From an uncultured Clostridia bacterium (GTDB taxonomy: Bacteria > Bacillota > Clostridia > Christensenellales > Borkfalkiaceae): 42,302 nt of DNA. The notes under the pieces were generated by a model. That model made no database searches. It was not told where the DNA came from and saw only the letters and a list, made by a program, of their open reading frames with translations. Positions 1-6,560 of this stretch are shown piece by piece. A program made the position numbers and the translations under genes. The stretch's first letter is position 1. Each line of letters starts with the position of its first letter. The DNA is taken from positions 1 to 42,302 of the forward strand of contig CAMEHL010000003.1 in NCBI GenBank assembly GCA_945917475.1, in the 5' to 3' direction.

Positions 1-2
1 AC

Positions 3-50
3 GAATTAAGTAAATTTTCGCCCGTTTCGGACGACGTAGCCGAAAAATAA
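3..50 (+). CDS. C-terminal end of an unknown + strand protein (partial)
   Basis: The window opens in a reading frame that ends ELSKFSPVSDDVAEK followed by TAA. Only the last 15 residues are visible, so no family can be named. The main support that this is a real gene end is the small hairpin with a T-run nine bases downstream, in the correct orientation for a + strand transcript. The facing gene, thiamine pyrophosphokinase, has its own separate hairpin. A stretch this short could be open by chance. Confidence 0.4.
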   Translation, partial: ELSKFSPVSDDVAEK

Positions 51-58
51 AAATCGAT

Positions 59-77
59 AACGGCTTTCGCCGTTTTT
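59..77 (+). terminator. Rho-independent terminator of the partial first gene
   Basis: The hairpin AACGGC-TTTC-GCCGTT is followed immediately by a run of T residues on the + strand. It lies nine bases after the stop codon of the partial ORF. Confidence 0.6.
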
Positions 78-90
78 AGAGTCGCATAAA

Positions 91-133
91 CAAACAGCCC
101 GCCGCCTTGCAACGCAAGGCGGCGGGCTGTTTG
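91..133 (-). terminator. Long hairpin terminator after thiamine pyrophosphokinase
   Basis: A perfect 20-bp GC-rich inverted repeat (CAAACAGCCCGCCGCCTTGC and its complement) surrounds a 3-nt loop. It lies about 30 bases past the stop codon of the minus strand gene. The arms end in CAAA/TTTG, so it may also stop + strand transcripts. Confidence 0.75.
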
Positions 134-163
134 TTTCGGATAAGTATTCGGATAAATTTCTTG

Positions 164-769
164 TTACTTCTTTTGCTCGTAAAACACGAGCGCTTCTCCC
201 GAACGCACCGTAATTACGACCGTATCCGCGGTCGCGAGATTGCTTATTCCGCGCGTGTCGGCGGGCGTAAGCGTAAGTCCGTTAAGCGGATAATAAAGCC
301 CTTCACTTTTAACGAACGAACAGTCACCGCCGTAAGGAATAATCGATAACGCCGCCCCGCGCACCGTCCCGATTGTTTCGTCGCCGCAAATTAAACGGGT
401 TATCAGCCCGTTCTGCTTTATCTTCGCTTTAAGCCCGTGTTCGCGCGCTATTTTAAGAAGCGCAATATTACCGAGAACGTGGTCGGGTCTGCCGCCGTAC
501 GCGCCGTAAACGGTTATTTCGTCCGCGCCGAGTTGTGCGGCGGCGACAACCGCGCGTTCTCCGTCGGTAAAATTCTTTTCGGGATTGAGTTCTATAACGT
601 TTTCGCCTGTCGGCGCGGCTTTAAGGCTGTCAAAATCGCCCACAACCGCAAGAACGTTCTTTTCCCCGATTATATCCTTATGTTTATACGCGCCGTCGGC
701 GTAAATAACGTCCGACTCGTCCACCTTGTCGCAAAAATCGGGACTTTTTAAAATTATCGCTACTTTCAT
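164..769 (-). CDS. thiN: Thiamine pyrophosphokinase
   Basis: This 201-residue cytoplasmic enzyme transfers pyrophosphate from ATP to thiamine to make thiamine diphosphate. The length fits the bacterial ThiN family. Visible family motifs are DGAYK (25-29), GDFDS (44-48), KNFTDGE (65-71, the usual K-D-x-T-D-x-E site with N for the first D) and GGRPDHVLGN (92-101). The acidic residues of these motifs bind Mg-ATP and thiamine in characterised relatives. The ATG follows only a weak SD-like CGGA. The gene appears monocistronic, with a promoter at 829-858 and a hairpin terminator downstream. No TPP riboswitch signature was found in its leader. The assignment is secure from the motif set. Confidence 0.93.
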   Translation of the reverse strand: MKVAIILKSPDFCDKVDESDVIYADGAYKHKDIIGEKNVLAVVGDFDSLKAAPTGENVIELNPEKNFTDGERAVVAAAQLGADEITVYGAYGGRPDHVLGNIALLKIAREHGLKAKIKQNGLITRLICGDETIGTVRGAALSIIPYGGDCSFVKSEGLYYPLNGLTLTPADTRGISNLATADTVVITVRSGEALVFYEQKK

Positions 770-828
770 TTTTTATCCGTATAAGAATTTATTAATCGCC
801 GACGCCCGTTAATTCGTCCGCATTTTTG

Positions 829-858
829 ATTTTATCACCGAAAGCGATTCGCCGTCAA
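829..858 (-). promoter_or_regulatory. Predicted sigma-A promoter of thiN
   Basis: Reading the minus strand, TTGACG (853-858) and TAAAAT (829-834) are separated by 18 bp. The predicted start lies about 50 bases before the thiN ATG. A second TTGACA at 865-870 is too far from this -10 to serve it. Confidence 0.6.
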
Positions 859-1099
859 GCACTCTGTCAAGTATAAACCGCAGAAAGCACAAAACCCCGT
901 ACACGACCAAGGTTGAGACCGCACGCACCCGCAAAAACACGCTCGCCGACGATTGCGCTTTTTCGCGGTTTGGAGAAGGGTTGCGGATTGCCGCAACTGC
1001 CGAGCGGGCGCGACGGGCGTGTACAACATAGTACACAACCGAGCCCCCGCGAGAACGTAGCGGCAAGACGCGCCCTTATACAAATCGCGGTTTAAAATT
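859..1099. other. Intergenic stretch with no supported gene
   Basis: The ORF track lists three overlapping short ORFs here (85, 82 and 60 aa). They are Arg/Ser/Ala-rich, lie on both strands, have no convincing SD sequence and resemble no family I know. I see no coding gene between the thiN promoter and the candidate small RNA. Confidence 0.5.
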
Positions 1100-1199
1100 C
1101 AAAAAGCAATAAACTAAGGTTTACTGCTTCCTGAATAATATATGATAAGGGGGAAAATGATGAGCGTATTTATTGTTTCAAGGTGTTTTCCCTTTCGAC
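1100..1199 (-). ncRNA. Candidate small RNA of about 100 nt
   Basis: A strong promoter (TTTACA-17-TATAGT) reads into about 100 bases with no ORF longer than a few codons, ending in a terminator hairpin with a T-run. Within the transcript, GGGAAAA can pair with UUUUCCC to form a central stem, while AUUGU and ACAAU near the 5' end offer a competing pairing. It does not match 6S RNA, SRP RNA, tmRNA, RNase P RNA or a TPP riboswitch as I know them. The next minus strand gene, thiN, is over 300 bases away and has its own promoter, so an independent sRNA is more likely than a leader. Its function is unknown. Confidence 0.5.
1101..1128 (-). terminator. Terminator of the candidate minus strand small RNA
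   Basis: On the minus strand AGCAGTAAAC pairs with GTTTATTGCT across a CTTA loop (10 bp, one G-U pair), followed by TTTTT. Confidence 0.7.
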
Positions 1200-1205
1200 A
1201 ATGAT

Positions 1206-1244
1206 ACTATACTACTTTCGACATTTTTTGTAAAGCGTTTTACA
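1206..1244 (-). promoter_or_regulatory. Promoter of the small RNA overlapped by a 16-bp palindrome
   Basis: The -35 TTTACA (1229-1234) and -10 TATAGT (1206-1211) have exact 17-bp spacing on the minus strand. The inverted repeat TGTAAAGCGTTTTACA (1229-1244) covers the -35 hexamer and has arms typical of LacI/CcpA-type operators. It differs from the 14-bp cre consensus by extra central bases. Confidence 0.65.
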
Positions 1245-1360
1245 CGGGTTTTTAAAATTTTTTTGATAAATTTTTTCACATTTTTCCGATAAAAAGATTT
1301 TACTGTTATAAATTAACAAATAATGTGAATTTTGTTCTTATGTTTGTGATAATATATCAA

Positions 1361-1507
1361 ACGCCGCAACAGGCGTCGGAAAAGCCGCAAAAAGGGAGCG
1401 AATCGGAGCGGCGGAAAGAAAGAATATCCCTTTCAGGCATTATAAGTCGGAAATAAAAATACAGAACGCTATACTTCGCTATGGCGAAGCGCAATGCGCT
1501 TTTTTTA
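1361..1507 (+). ncRNA. Candidate structured RNA on the + strand, ending at a terminator
   Basis: This stretch has no convincing ORF but several possible stems. ACGCC/GGCGT pairs at 1361-1376, and GCCGC (1384-1388) pairs with GCGGC (1408-1412). AAAGGG (1391-1396), inside that second hairpin's loop, can pair with CCCTTT (1428-1433), giving an H-type pseudoknot. It ends with AAGCGC-AAT-GCGCTT and six T residues (1487-1506), preceded by an overlapping alternative hairpin CTTCGC/GCGAAG. The only promoter hint is an extended -10-like TGTGATAAT near 1346-1353 with a poor -35. The next gene is convergent, so it would be a stand-alone RNA. I cannot match it to a named family. Confidence 0.35.
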
Positions 1508-1529
1508 ATAAGTTTTTCGTTTATGAAAA

Positions 1530-1558
1530 CGCCGCCGACGGTCAGTCCGTCGGCGGCG
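1530..1558 (-). terminator. Terminator after the four-helix membrane protein gene
   Basis: A 12-bp perfect stem, CGCCGCCGACGG and its complement, surrounds a 5-nt loop 30 bases after the stop codon. A smaller hairpin AAAACGG-TAT-CCGTTTT lies between it and the gene (1565-1581). T residues follow on the minus strand. Confidence 0.7.
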
Positions 1559-1587
1559 CAAACAAAACGGTATCCGTTTTACGCCGA

Positions 1588-2091
1588 TTATTTCGCTATG
1601 ACTTTAATGAGTTGCGCCGCGCCCGCAACGAACGCCGCGACCGCGCCTACGATAGAACCGACCGCCAAAGAAAGATTTTCTGCGACGTTTCCGCCGAACA
1701 GAGTAATCACCGAACTTACGGTATCGTTTATTATGCAGAAAGAGGGCGATAACAAAAAGAACACGCCGGAAGCGATAAACGCCGCTGCGGCTATAAACGA
1801 TAAAAGTTTACCGCCCCTGCCGAGCGCGCCCGCAACAGCAAACAAAACGCCCGCAACCGCAAGAATATATGTAAGCAAGTTCATAAACGAAAATTTGAAT
1901 ATATCCACTTCGCCGATAACGGGCAATTTCTCGGAATACCCGAAAGCAATCTGCAAGCCCGTGTAAGTGGTTTCCGAGTCTTTGACGGCGACTGCGGGCA
2001 AGAAAAGCATTGCCGCCGCCGCAATTCCCGCAAGAATGGCAACCGCGCCGAGAACGAGACCTGCCGAACTTCTTTTTCTTCTTTTAGCCAT
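1588..2091 (-). CDS. Small integral membrane protein, unknown function
   Basis: I do not recognise this 167-residue protein. It begins with a basic stretch (MAKRRKRSS) and contains four hydrophobic segments, roughly residues 10-35, 68-90, 95-115 and 135-162. The loop between helices 1 and 2 is about 30 residues long and probably extracellular, given the positive-inside rule. An AGGGAG SD sequence lies about 10 bases before the ATG. The gene appears monocistronic, with a strong terminator downstream and a small lipoprotein gene upstream on the same strand that has its own terminator. No catalytic motif is visible. Confidence 0.75.
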   Translation of the reverse strand: MAKRRKRSSAGLVLGAVAILAGIAAAAMLFLPAVAVKDSETTYTGLQIAFGYSEKLPVIGEVDIFKFSFMNLLTYILAVAGVLFAVAGALGRGGKLLSFIAAAAFIASGVFFLLSPSFCIINDTVSSVITLFGGNVAENLSLAVGSIVGAVAAFVAGAAQLIKVIAK

Positions 2092-2253
2092 ATATAATAT
2101 TTCTCCCTAAAAATCTTTTATTTTCCGATTTATAAAGCGAACGGATATATTTTATTTCGCAATCGCGCGGCAACGAAAGCGTATGCTTTCAGTTGCTCCT
2201 GCGCCCGAATCGGGAAAACCCTGACTTTATAAGCCGCAATCGATATAAATAAA

Positions 2254-2278
2254 GCGGGGGCGTTATTCGCGCCCCCGC
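2254..2278 (-). terminator. Terminator after the small lipoprotein gene
   Basis: GCGGGGGCG pairs perfectly with CGCCCCCGC (9 bp, 7-nt loop), followed by TTTATTTAT on the minus strand, about 20 bases past the stop codon. Confidence 0.75.
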
Positions 2279-2295
2279 CCGTTTGCCGCGTTCCG

Positions 2296-2745
2296 TTACG
2301 CGTTTTTAACGATGTTGGTTACTTCGTTAACAGACAAGGGATTTATAGTGAATACGAGGCAGTTTCCTTTCGCGTAGCCTGCGTCTTCCATCGCTTTGAG
2401 CCACTCTTTAACGCCCTCGCTGGAAGAAACGTCTTTCACGAATCCTTTAACCGTTTCGCTGTCTTCGTAAAGTTTCTTCATATCTTCCGTCGCCTGAAAT
2501 TCGAGAATCAGAACGACGGTGCTTTTAAGACCGTCAACCTTTTTTAAACCGTGCAAAGTAACCGCAAGTTCGTCTTTTTCCGCTTCTTCTTTGATTTTGT
2601 CGTTATAGCCTTCAAGTTCGGCTGATTCTTCGTACCCTTCTTTCTCGAACGCCTTTTTGAGCGAGCCGTAAGACGAGCAACCCGTCATACCCAAAGCAAG
2701 AACCGCCACTAAAACGAGCGCCACGAGCGTTGCAAATTTTTTCAT
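2296..2745 (-). CDS. Small lipoprotein, unknown function
   Basis: This protein has 149 residues when started at the ATG at 2745. The track begins two codons earlier at a GTG, but AGGAG is only 3 nt from that GTG and 9 nt from the ATG. The N-terminus is a lipoprotein signal peptide ending in a lipobox (MTGC), so the mature protein should be anchored by its Cys to the outer face of the membrane. The mature part is acidic and Lys/Glu-rich and predicted mixed alpha/beta, with no motif I recognise. It has its own consensus promoter and terminator and so is an independent transcription unit. Confidence 0.8.
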   Translation of the reverse strand: MKKFATLVALVLVAVLALGMTGCSSYGSLKKAFEKEGYEESAELEGYNDKIKEEAEKDELAVTLHGLKKVDGLKSTVVLILEFQATEDMKKLYEDSETVKGFVKDVSSSEGVKEWLKAMEDAGYAKGNCLVFTINPLSVNEVTNIVKNA

Positions 2746-2781
2746 AATCACAATCTCCTTTTAATAAATTATTGTACAGAC

Positions 2782-2810
2782 AATATACCATAAGACGAAA
2801 AGCAAGTCAA
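2782..2810 (-). promoter_or_regulatory. Promoter of the small lipoprotein gene
   Basis: TTGACT (2805-2810) and TATATT (2782-2787) are separated by 17 bp on the minus strand, with the ATG about 35 bases further downstream. Confidence 0.75.
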
Positions 2811-2835
2811 GAGAAAAAAAGGAATTTAAAAAAAA

Positions 2836-2860
2836 ATAAGTCGGCGTTAATCCGACTTAT
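2836..2860 (-). terminator. Terminator of the rpsF-ssb-rpsR operon
   Basis: ATAAGTCGG pairs with CCGACTTAT over a 7-nt loop, followed by an uninterrupted T-run of about nine on the minus strand. It lies about 40 bases past the rpsR stop. Confidence 0.88.
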
Positions 2861-2897
2861 CCGTTCAGATAACAATAAATTACCCGATTTCGCTTTA

Positions 2898-3224
2898 TTA
2901 TTCGCCCTTAAACGGCAATAAATCGACGAGTCTTGCACGCTTAATCGCCGTGGCGAGAACTCTCTGATGTTTCGCGCAGGTACCCGTCATACGGCGCGGA
3001 AGAATTTTTCCGCCTTCGGTAACGTATTTTTTCAGCGTGTTGACGTCTTTATAATCTATCTCGTCAACTTTCGCCTGGCAGAACGCGCAAACCTTTCTCT
3101 TGGGAATTCTCTTTACGTACTTTTTAACTTCCTTGGCGGGCGCGGCGGTCTCGGCGGCTTCGGTCTGTTCGGGCGCTTTGACTTCTTCGTCCGCGGCGGG
3201 CGTTACGTTTATATTTTCGTCCAT
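2898..3224 (-). CDS. rpsR: Ribosomal protein bS18
   Basis: This 108-residue small-subunit protein binds with bS6 to the central domain of 16S rRNA. The C-terminal 70 residues carry the family signature: [30 protein letters not shown] and [15 protein letters not shown]. The first 33 or so residues are an Ala/Glu/Pro-rich acidic extension absent from the usual protein of about 75 residues. An SD sequence, AGGAG, precedes the ATG. It is the last gene of the operon behind ssb, with a 24-bp gap. The cysteines of a zinc-binding type (CAFC...C) are partly kept. The identification is secure. Confidence 0.97.
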   Translation of the reverse strand: MDENINVTPAADEEVKAPEQTEAAETAAPAKEVKKYVKRIPKRKVCAFCQAKVDEIDYKDVNTLKKYVTEGGKILPRRMTGTCAKHQRVLATAIKRARLVDLLPFKGE

Positions 3225-3248
3225 ATTCGTTATACTCCTTTATAAATT

Positions 3249-3662
3249 TTAAAACGGAAGTTGATTGTCGTCTATCGCTTCGAGCGGCGGACGCTCTCTT
3301 TTAGCGGAAACGGTTCCGCTTTCCGTATCGTCGGAATTCTGCGCGCTTCTCGGCGTCAGAAATTCCACTTCGTTCGCAACGACGTCGGTAACGTTTCTCT
3401 TTATTCCGTCCTTATCTTCGTAAGAACGGTTCTGCAAACTGCCGACGACGGCGACTTTATTGCCTTTTTTAAGATATTTTCCGCAGTTTTCCGCTCTGCC
3501 GCGCCATACCGTAACGTTGAAAAAATCGGTATCACGCGAGCCGTCCGAGTTGGCGTAATCTCTCGATACCGCGATTGAAAATCTGCATACCGCGATACCG
3601 CTCGGAGTTTCGGAAAGTTCGGGATCTCTCGTAAGATTCCCTACCAAAATTACCTTATTCAT
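3249..3662 (-). CDS. ssb: Single-stranded DNA-binding protein
   Basis: This 137-residue protein coats single-stranded DNA during replication and repair. It starts MNKVILVGNLTRDPEL, the standard SSB opening, followed by an OB fold to about residue 105 (RFSIAVSRDY, TDFFNVTVWRGRAENCGKYL, KGNKVAVVGSLQNRSYEDK). The C-terminal tail is short and ends DDNQLPF, a recognisable version of the acidic DDDIPF tip that recruits partner proteins. It lies between rpsF and rpsR, the standard Bacillota arrangement, with a good SD sequence 6-9 nt from the ATG. Confidence 0.97.
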   Translation of the reverse strand: MNKVILVGNLTRDPELSETPSGIAVCRFSIAVSRDYANSDGSRDTDFFNVTVWRGRAENCGKYLKKGNKVAVVGSLQNRSYEDKDGIKRNVTDVVANEVEFLTPRSAQNSDDTESGTVSAKRERPPLEAIDDNQLPF

Positions 3663-3671
3663 CTTTTCTCC

Positions 3672-3953
3672 TTATCTTTTCGTAATCAATCTTCTTATGA
3701 TTCCGTCAGTTATTCCGGCAATACGCTTGATTTCTACGACGAGCGTTTTTTCCGCTTCGAACGTCATCAGAACGTAATAGCCTTCGGATTTGTAGTTGAT
3801 GGGGTACTGTAATTTTCTCACGCCCCAACGGTCGGTGCTTTCTACCGTGCCGCCGTTTTTGGTAACCAAATCCTCGAACTTCTTGACGATATTCTCTTTC
3901 GCTTCGTCTGAAAGCGACGCGTCGAGAATATACAACATTTCGTATTTAGTCAT
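3672..3953 (-). CDS. rpsF: Ribosomal protein bS6
   Basis: This 93-residue protein is the first gene of the operon. The family pattern is clear: KYEMLYILDASL at the N-terminus, then DRWGVRKLQYPINYKSEGYY and a C-terminal ADITDGIIRR-like end (GITDGIIRRLITKR). It forms a heterodimer with bS18 in the 30S subunit. GGGAGG is a strong SD sequence nine to ten bases before the ATG. A leader of roughly 85 nt with two stems separates the gene from its promoter and could carry autogenous control. Confidence 0.97.
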   Translation of the reverse strand: MTKYEMLYILDASLSDEAKENIVKKFEDLVTKNGGTVESTDRWGVRKLQYPINYKSEGYYVLMTFEAEKTLVVEIKRIAGITDGIIRRLITKR

Positions 3954-4040
3954 AAAATTTTACCTCCCGGACTTATTCGGCTCGGAAATTCTTTCCGAGC
4001 AAGGTTTTCCGCCGATTACGCAGGCGGAACGCTTTATAGC
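3954..4040 (-). promoter_or_regulatory. Structured rpsF leader, candidate S6:S18 autoregulatory RNA
   Basis: The leader contains two perfect stems: TTCCGCC/GGCGGAA (4007-4029) and GCTCGGAAA/TTTCCGAGC (3980-4000). The second lies just upstream of the SD region and lacks a T-run, so it is not a terminator. In many bacteria the S6:S18 complex binds an rpsF leader that exposes a CCG element. CCG triplets occur here beside both stems, but the exact consensus cannot be confirmed by eye. Confidence 0.5.
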
Positions 4041-4046
4041 TTATCT

Positions 4047-4075
4047 ATATTAACAGATTTAAACGTGTTTGTCAA
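4047..4075 (-). promoter_or_regulatory. Promoter of the rpsF operon
   Basis: TTGACA (4070-4075) and TAATAT (4047-4052) are separated by 17 bp on the minus strand. The -35 hexamer overlaps the last codons of the upstream cca gene. Confidence 0.85.
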
Positions 4076-5463
4076 TCGTTTTTCGCACTCTCGCCGCCGC
4101 GGTTTTTAGCGATTTTCGCATAATCTTTTTCCGCAAGGCAACCGAGAAGTTTTCCGTCGTTTTTTTTGGGCGATTTTACGCAGACGCCGAAAAGTGCGGC
4201 GAGTTCTGAGCCTATCTCCCGCCCGGAATACCCTATCCTTTTCAGCGCGGCGGCGTTTATTTTAAGGTCTTTATACGAAAAGGGCGTTCCGTCCGTTTTC
4301 ATCGCGTCGTAAAGCGCGCGCCACCTTAAAGCCGTCGGGCATTCGCCGTGGTCGTCTTTACAAGCGGTATGGTCGGCTTGCTTTAACGCGATAAGGTCTT
4401 CCGCGTAATCGCGGTTTGCGACGAGAAACGCGCGGATTTTGCCTTCGCTCTCGTTACATTCCAGATCGCGCATATGTTCGGCGACGAGAAATTCCGTCTC
4501 CGCGACCGTCTTTCTATCCGCTTTAAGCCTTAATAGCGCGGCTTTCGCTATTTTCGCACCGACTGCGGCGTGTCCGTGGTACCTCCCGAACGTTTTCATA
4601 CAATACGGCTTGCCCACGTCGTGCAAAAGCGCGGCGAGCCTGATTTTTTGCGGCGCGTAAAGGGCTGCCCGCAAAGAGTGTTCAAGCACGTCGTGGTCGT
4701 GGAAGTCGCGCCGCTGCGCCATACCTCTGCCTTGGGCGAGTTCGGGGAAAATAACGTCTAACACGCGCGTTCCGTCCAGAATTTTCAACCCCGCGTAATG
4801 CCCGTTTACGGGAGAAAACGGGTACTTGCCGTCGGCGGATAAAATTTTCCCGAGTTCGGAGTAAATCCGTTCCGCCGACACGTCCTTTAAGTTTTGCGAA
4901 TACTTTTCAGCCGCGGCGAGCGTGCTTTCAGTCGGCGCAAACCCCGTTTCGGCGGCAAACCGAGCAAGGCGCATAAGCCTTAATCCGTCCCGCGCGAACA
5001 CTTCTTCCGCGTCTCTCGCGGTGTCTAACACGCGCGCTTTTACGTCCGCCGCCCCGCCGAGCGGGTCGACAAGAACGCCGTTTTTCACGTCGTAATACAG
5101 AGCGTTGCACTTAAAGTCGCGGCGGAGCGCGTCTTCTTTTATATCGGCAGTAGGCTCGACCGAAACGGGCGTATGGCAGCCGCCCGCGCCGTATTTTTCT
5201 CTGCGGAAACCCGCGTATTCGTAACGCCTTTCTCCGTCGGAAAACACCGCCGTACCCGTGGTTTTATAGACGGTTAAAACGGAAAAACCCGCGCGGTTTG
5301 CGAGTTTTATAAAATCGGCGACGGAAAGCGCGGAAGTAATATCCGCGTCCGCCGACTCTTTAAGCCCCGAAAGCGCGTTGCGGACGTACCCGCCTACCAG
5401 GTAGACGGGCGACGGGCATAGTTTTGCCAGCGCATACAGTTTTTCGGGGATTGTTATTTCCAT
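4072..5463 (-). CDS. cca: CCA-adding tRNA nucleotidyltransferase with HD domain
   Basis: This 463-residue class II nucleotidyltransferase adds or repairs the 3' CCA end of tRNA. Motifs in order are VYLVGGYVRN (20-29, the usual GGxVRD with N in the last position), the metal-binding ADADIT (38-43), DALRRDFKCNAL (111-122) and ARDGLRLMRLARFA (157-170). An HD phosphohydrolase domain follows from about 250 (HDHDVLEH, then ALLHDVGKP at 279-286). The HD domain is typical of bacterial CCA/poly(A) polymerase proteins with a repair phosphatase function. It has an AAGG-type SD sequence. Its stop codon overlaps the rpsF promoter. A specialised poly(A) polymerase is the only close alternative. Confidence 0.9.
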   Translation of the reverse strand: MEITIPEKLYALAKLCPSPVYLVGGYVRNALSGLKESADADITSALSVADFIKLANRAGFSVLTVYKTTGTAVFSDGERRYEYAGFRREKYGAGGCHTPVSVEPTADIKEDALRRDFKCNALYYDVKNGVLVDPLGGAADVKARVLDTARDAEEVFARDGLRLMRLARFAAETGFAPTESTLAAAEKYSQNLKDVSAERIYSELGKILSADGKYPFSPVNGHYAGLKILDGTRVLDVIFPELAQGRGMAQRRDFHDHDVLEHSLRAALYAPQKIRLAALLHDVGKPYCMKTFGRYHGHAAVGAKIAKAALLRLKADRKTVAETEFLVAEHMRDLECNESEGKIRAFLVANRDYAEDLIALKQADHTACKDDHGECPTALRWRALYDAMKTDGTPFSYKDLKINAAALKRIGYSGREIGSELAALFGVCVKSPKKNDGKLLGCLAEKDYAKIAKNRGGESAKND

Positions 5464-5633
5464 TATCTGCCTTTTTCCCGTAAAGTAACGATTGTACCGC
5501 GTTTCGGCAAGTTTTTAACGCGATTTTTCGGGATATTAATAATGCTTATATATATTGTATCATAAAAAGGTTGTTTTTTTGCTTTTTTTGTTGTAAAATA
5601 TTTTGGAACGTTACTTTTTTTACCAAGGATGAA

Positions 5634-6515
5634 ATGTTAAATTTACTCGTAAACCCGATAGCCGGCGGGAAACGCGGCAAAAGAATGATTAAAAATCTCT
5701 CCAGAATAGAAGGGAGACTTAATAAACTCGGCGTCGCTTATACCGTTTACAAGACGGAAAAACGCGGAGACGCGACGGAGATCACTAAAAAGATAATAGC
5801 CGACGGCGCGGACAACGTTATAGTGGTGGGTGGCGACGGAACTCTTCACGAAGTCATAAACGGTTTTTCCGATTTCGAACGCGTAACTCTCGGCATAATT
5901 CCCTGCGGCACGGGCAACGACTTCGCCACGTCGCTAAAAATTCCCGAAGACCCGATAAAGGCGCTCGATATTATTCTGAAAAACACCCCCGCGTTCGTGG
6001 ATTATATGCAGATGCCCACCGTGCGCGGGCTTAACATCGTAGGTATGGGCATAGACGTAGAAGTGCTTAAACTGTACGAAGAGTGTAAGATAAAGACAAA
6101 AATCACCTATACCAAGTGTCTGCTTAAAGCGTTGCTCGGCTTTAAGTGCGTGCAATTCGACGCGTCTTTCGACGGCGGAGAACCGCAACGCTATTCTTCT
6201 TTCACGGCGTGCATTGCGAACGGTTACAGATACGGCGGCGGAATACCCATCTGCCCCGTAGCAGATCCGACGGATAAACAAATGGACTTCGTTGTGGTGA
6301 GCGGTATGGGAAAACTCAAAACCGCGGCTGCCGTCGTCAAACTCAAAGCGGGCAAGATTCTGTCCGTTAAAGAATCCACGCACGGCAATATGAAAACCGT
6401 TACCGTAACCCCCGCTACCGAACACTATACCGTGAACGTAGACGGCGAACTTTACGAAGACATACCGTTCAGCGTAACGCTCGTATCCGATACTTTAAGA
6501 GTGTTTCTGAAATAA
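5634..6515 (+). CDS. Diacylglycerol/lipid kinase family protein
   Basis: The ATG at 5634 gives 293 residues, the normal family length, and begins MLNLLVNPIAGGKRGKR. The track starts 21 codons earlier in a Phe/Cys-rich stretch with no SD, whereas AAGGA precedes this ATG. The DAGK catalytic signature is visible as GGDGTLHEVING (66-77) and GTGNDF (92-97). Members such as DgkB recycle diacylglycerol to phosphatidic acid at the inner membrane face; related proteins phosphorylate other lipids, so the substrate is not fixed by sequence alone. It is divergent from cca and 45 bp upstream of the YitT gene without a terminator between them, so those two are probably co-transcribed. Confidence 0.88.
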   Translation: MLNLLVNPIAGGKRGKRMIKNLSRIEGRLNKLGVAYTVYKTEKRGDATEITKKIIADGADNVIVVGGDGTLHEVINGFSDFERVTLGIIPCGTGNDFATSLKIPEDPIKALDIILKNTPAFVDYMQMPTVRGLNIVGMGIDVEVLKLYEECKIKTKITYTKCLLKALLGFKCVQFDASFDGGEPQRYSSFTACIANGYRYGGGIPICPVADPTDKQMDFVVVSGMGKLKTAAAVVKLKAGKILSVKESTHGNMKTVTVTPATEHYTVNVDGELYEDIPFSVTLVSDTLRVFLK

Positions 6516-6560
6516 TATAATCTTTAAGGCGATTAAATCGAATTTTACGGTCGTTCCGCT

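Noticed and set aside
809-1095. Overlapping small ORFs of 60-85 aa on both strands
   Set aside because: No SD sequence, atypical Arg/Ser-rich composition and no family resemblance; they overlap each other and are best seen as chance ORFs.
770-1100. TPP riboswitch in front of thiN
   Set aside because: The conserved CUGAGA and the second conserved TPP-aptamer box are not visible, and the thiN promoter leaves a leader of only about 50 bases.
1157-1204. 16-codon + strand ORF behind GGGGG
   Set aside because: It runs opposite to a strong minus strand promoter and lies within the candidate small RNA; no other support.
1229-1244. CcpA cre site
   Set aside because: The arms resemble cre, but the central spacing is longer than the 14-bp consensus, so only a generic palindromic operator is claimed.
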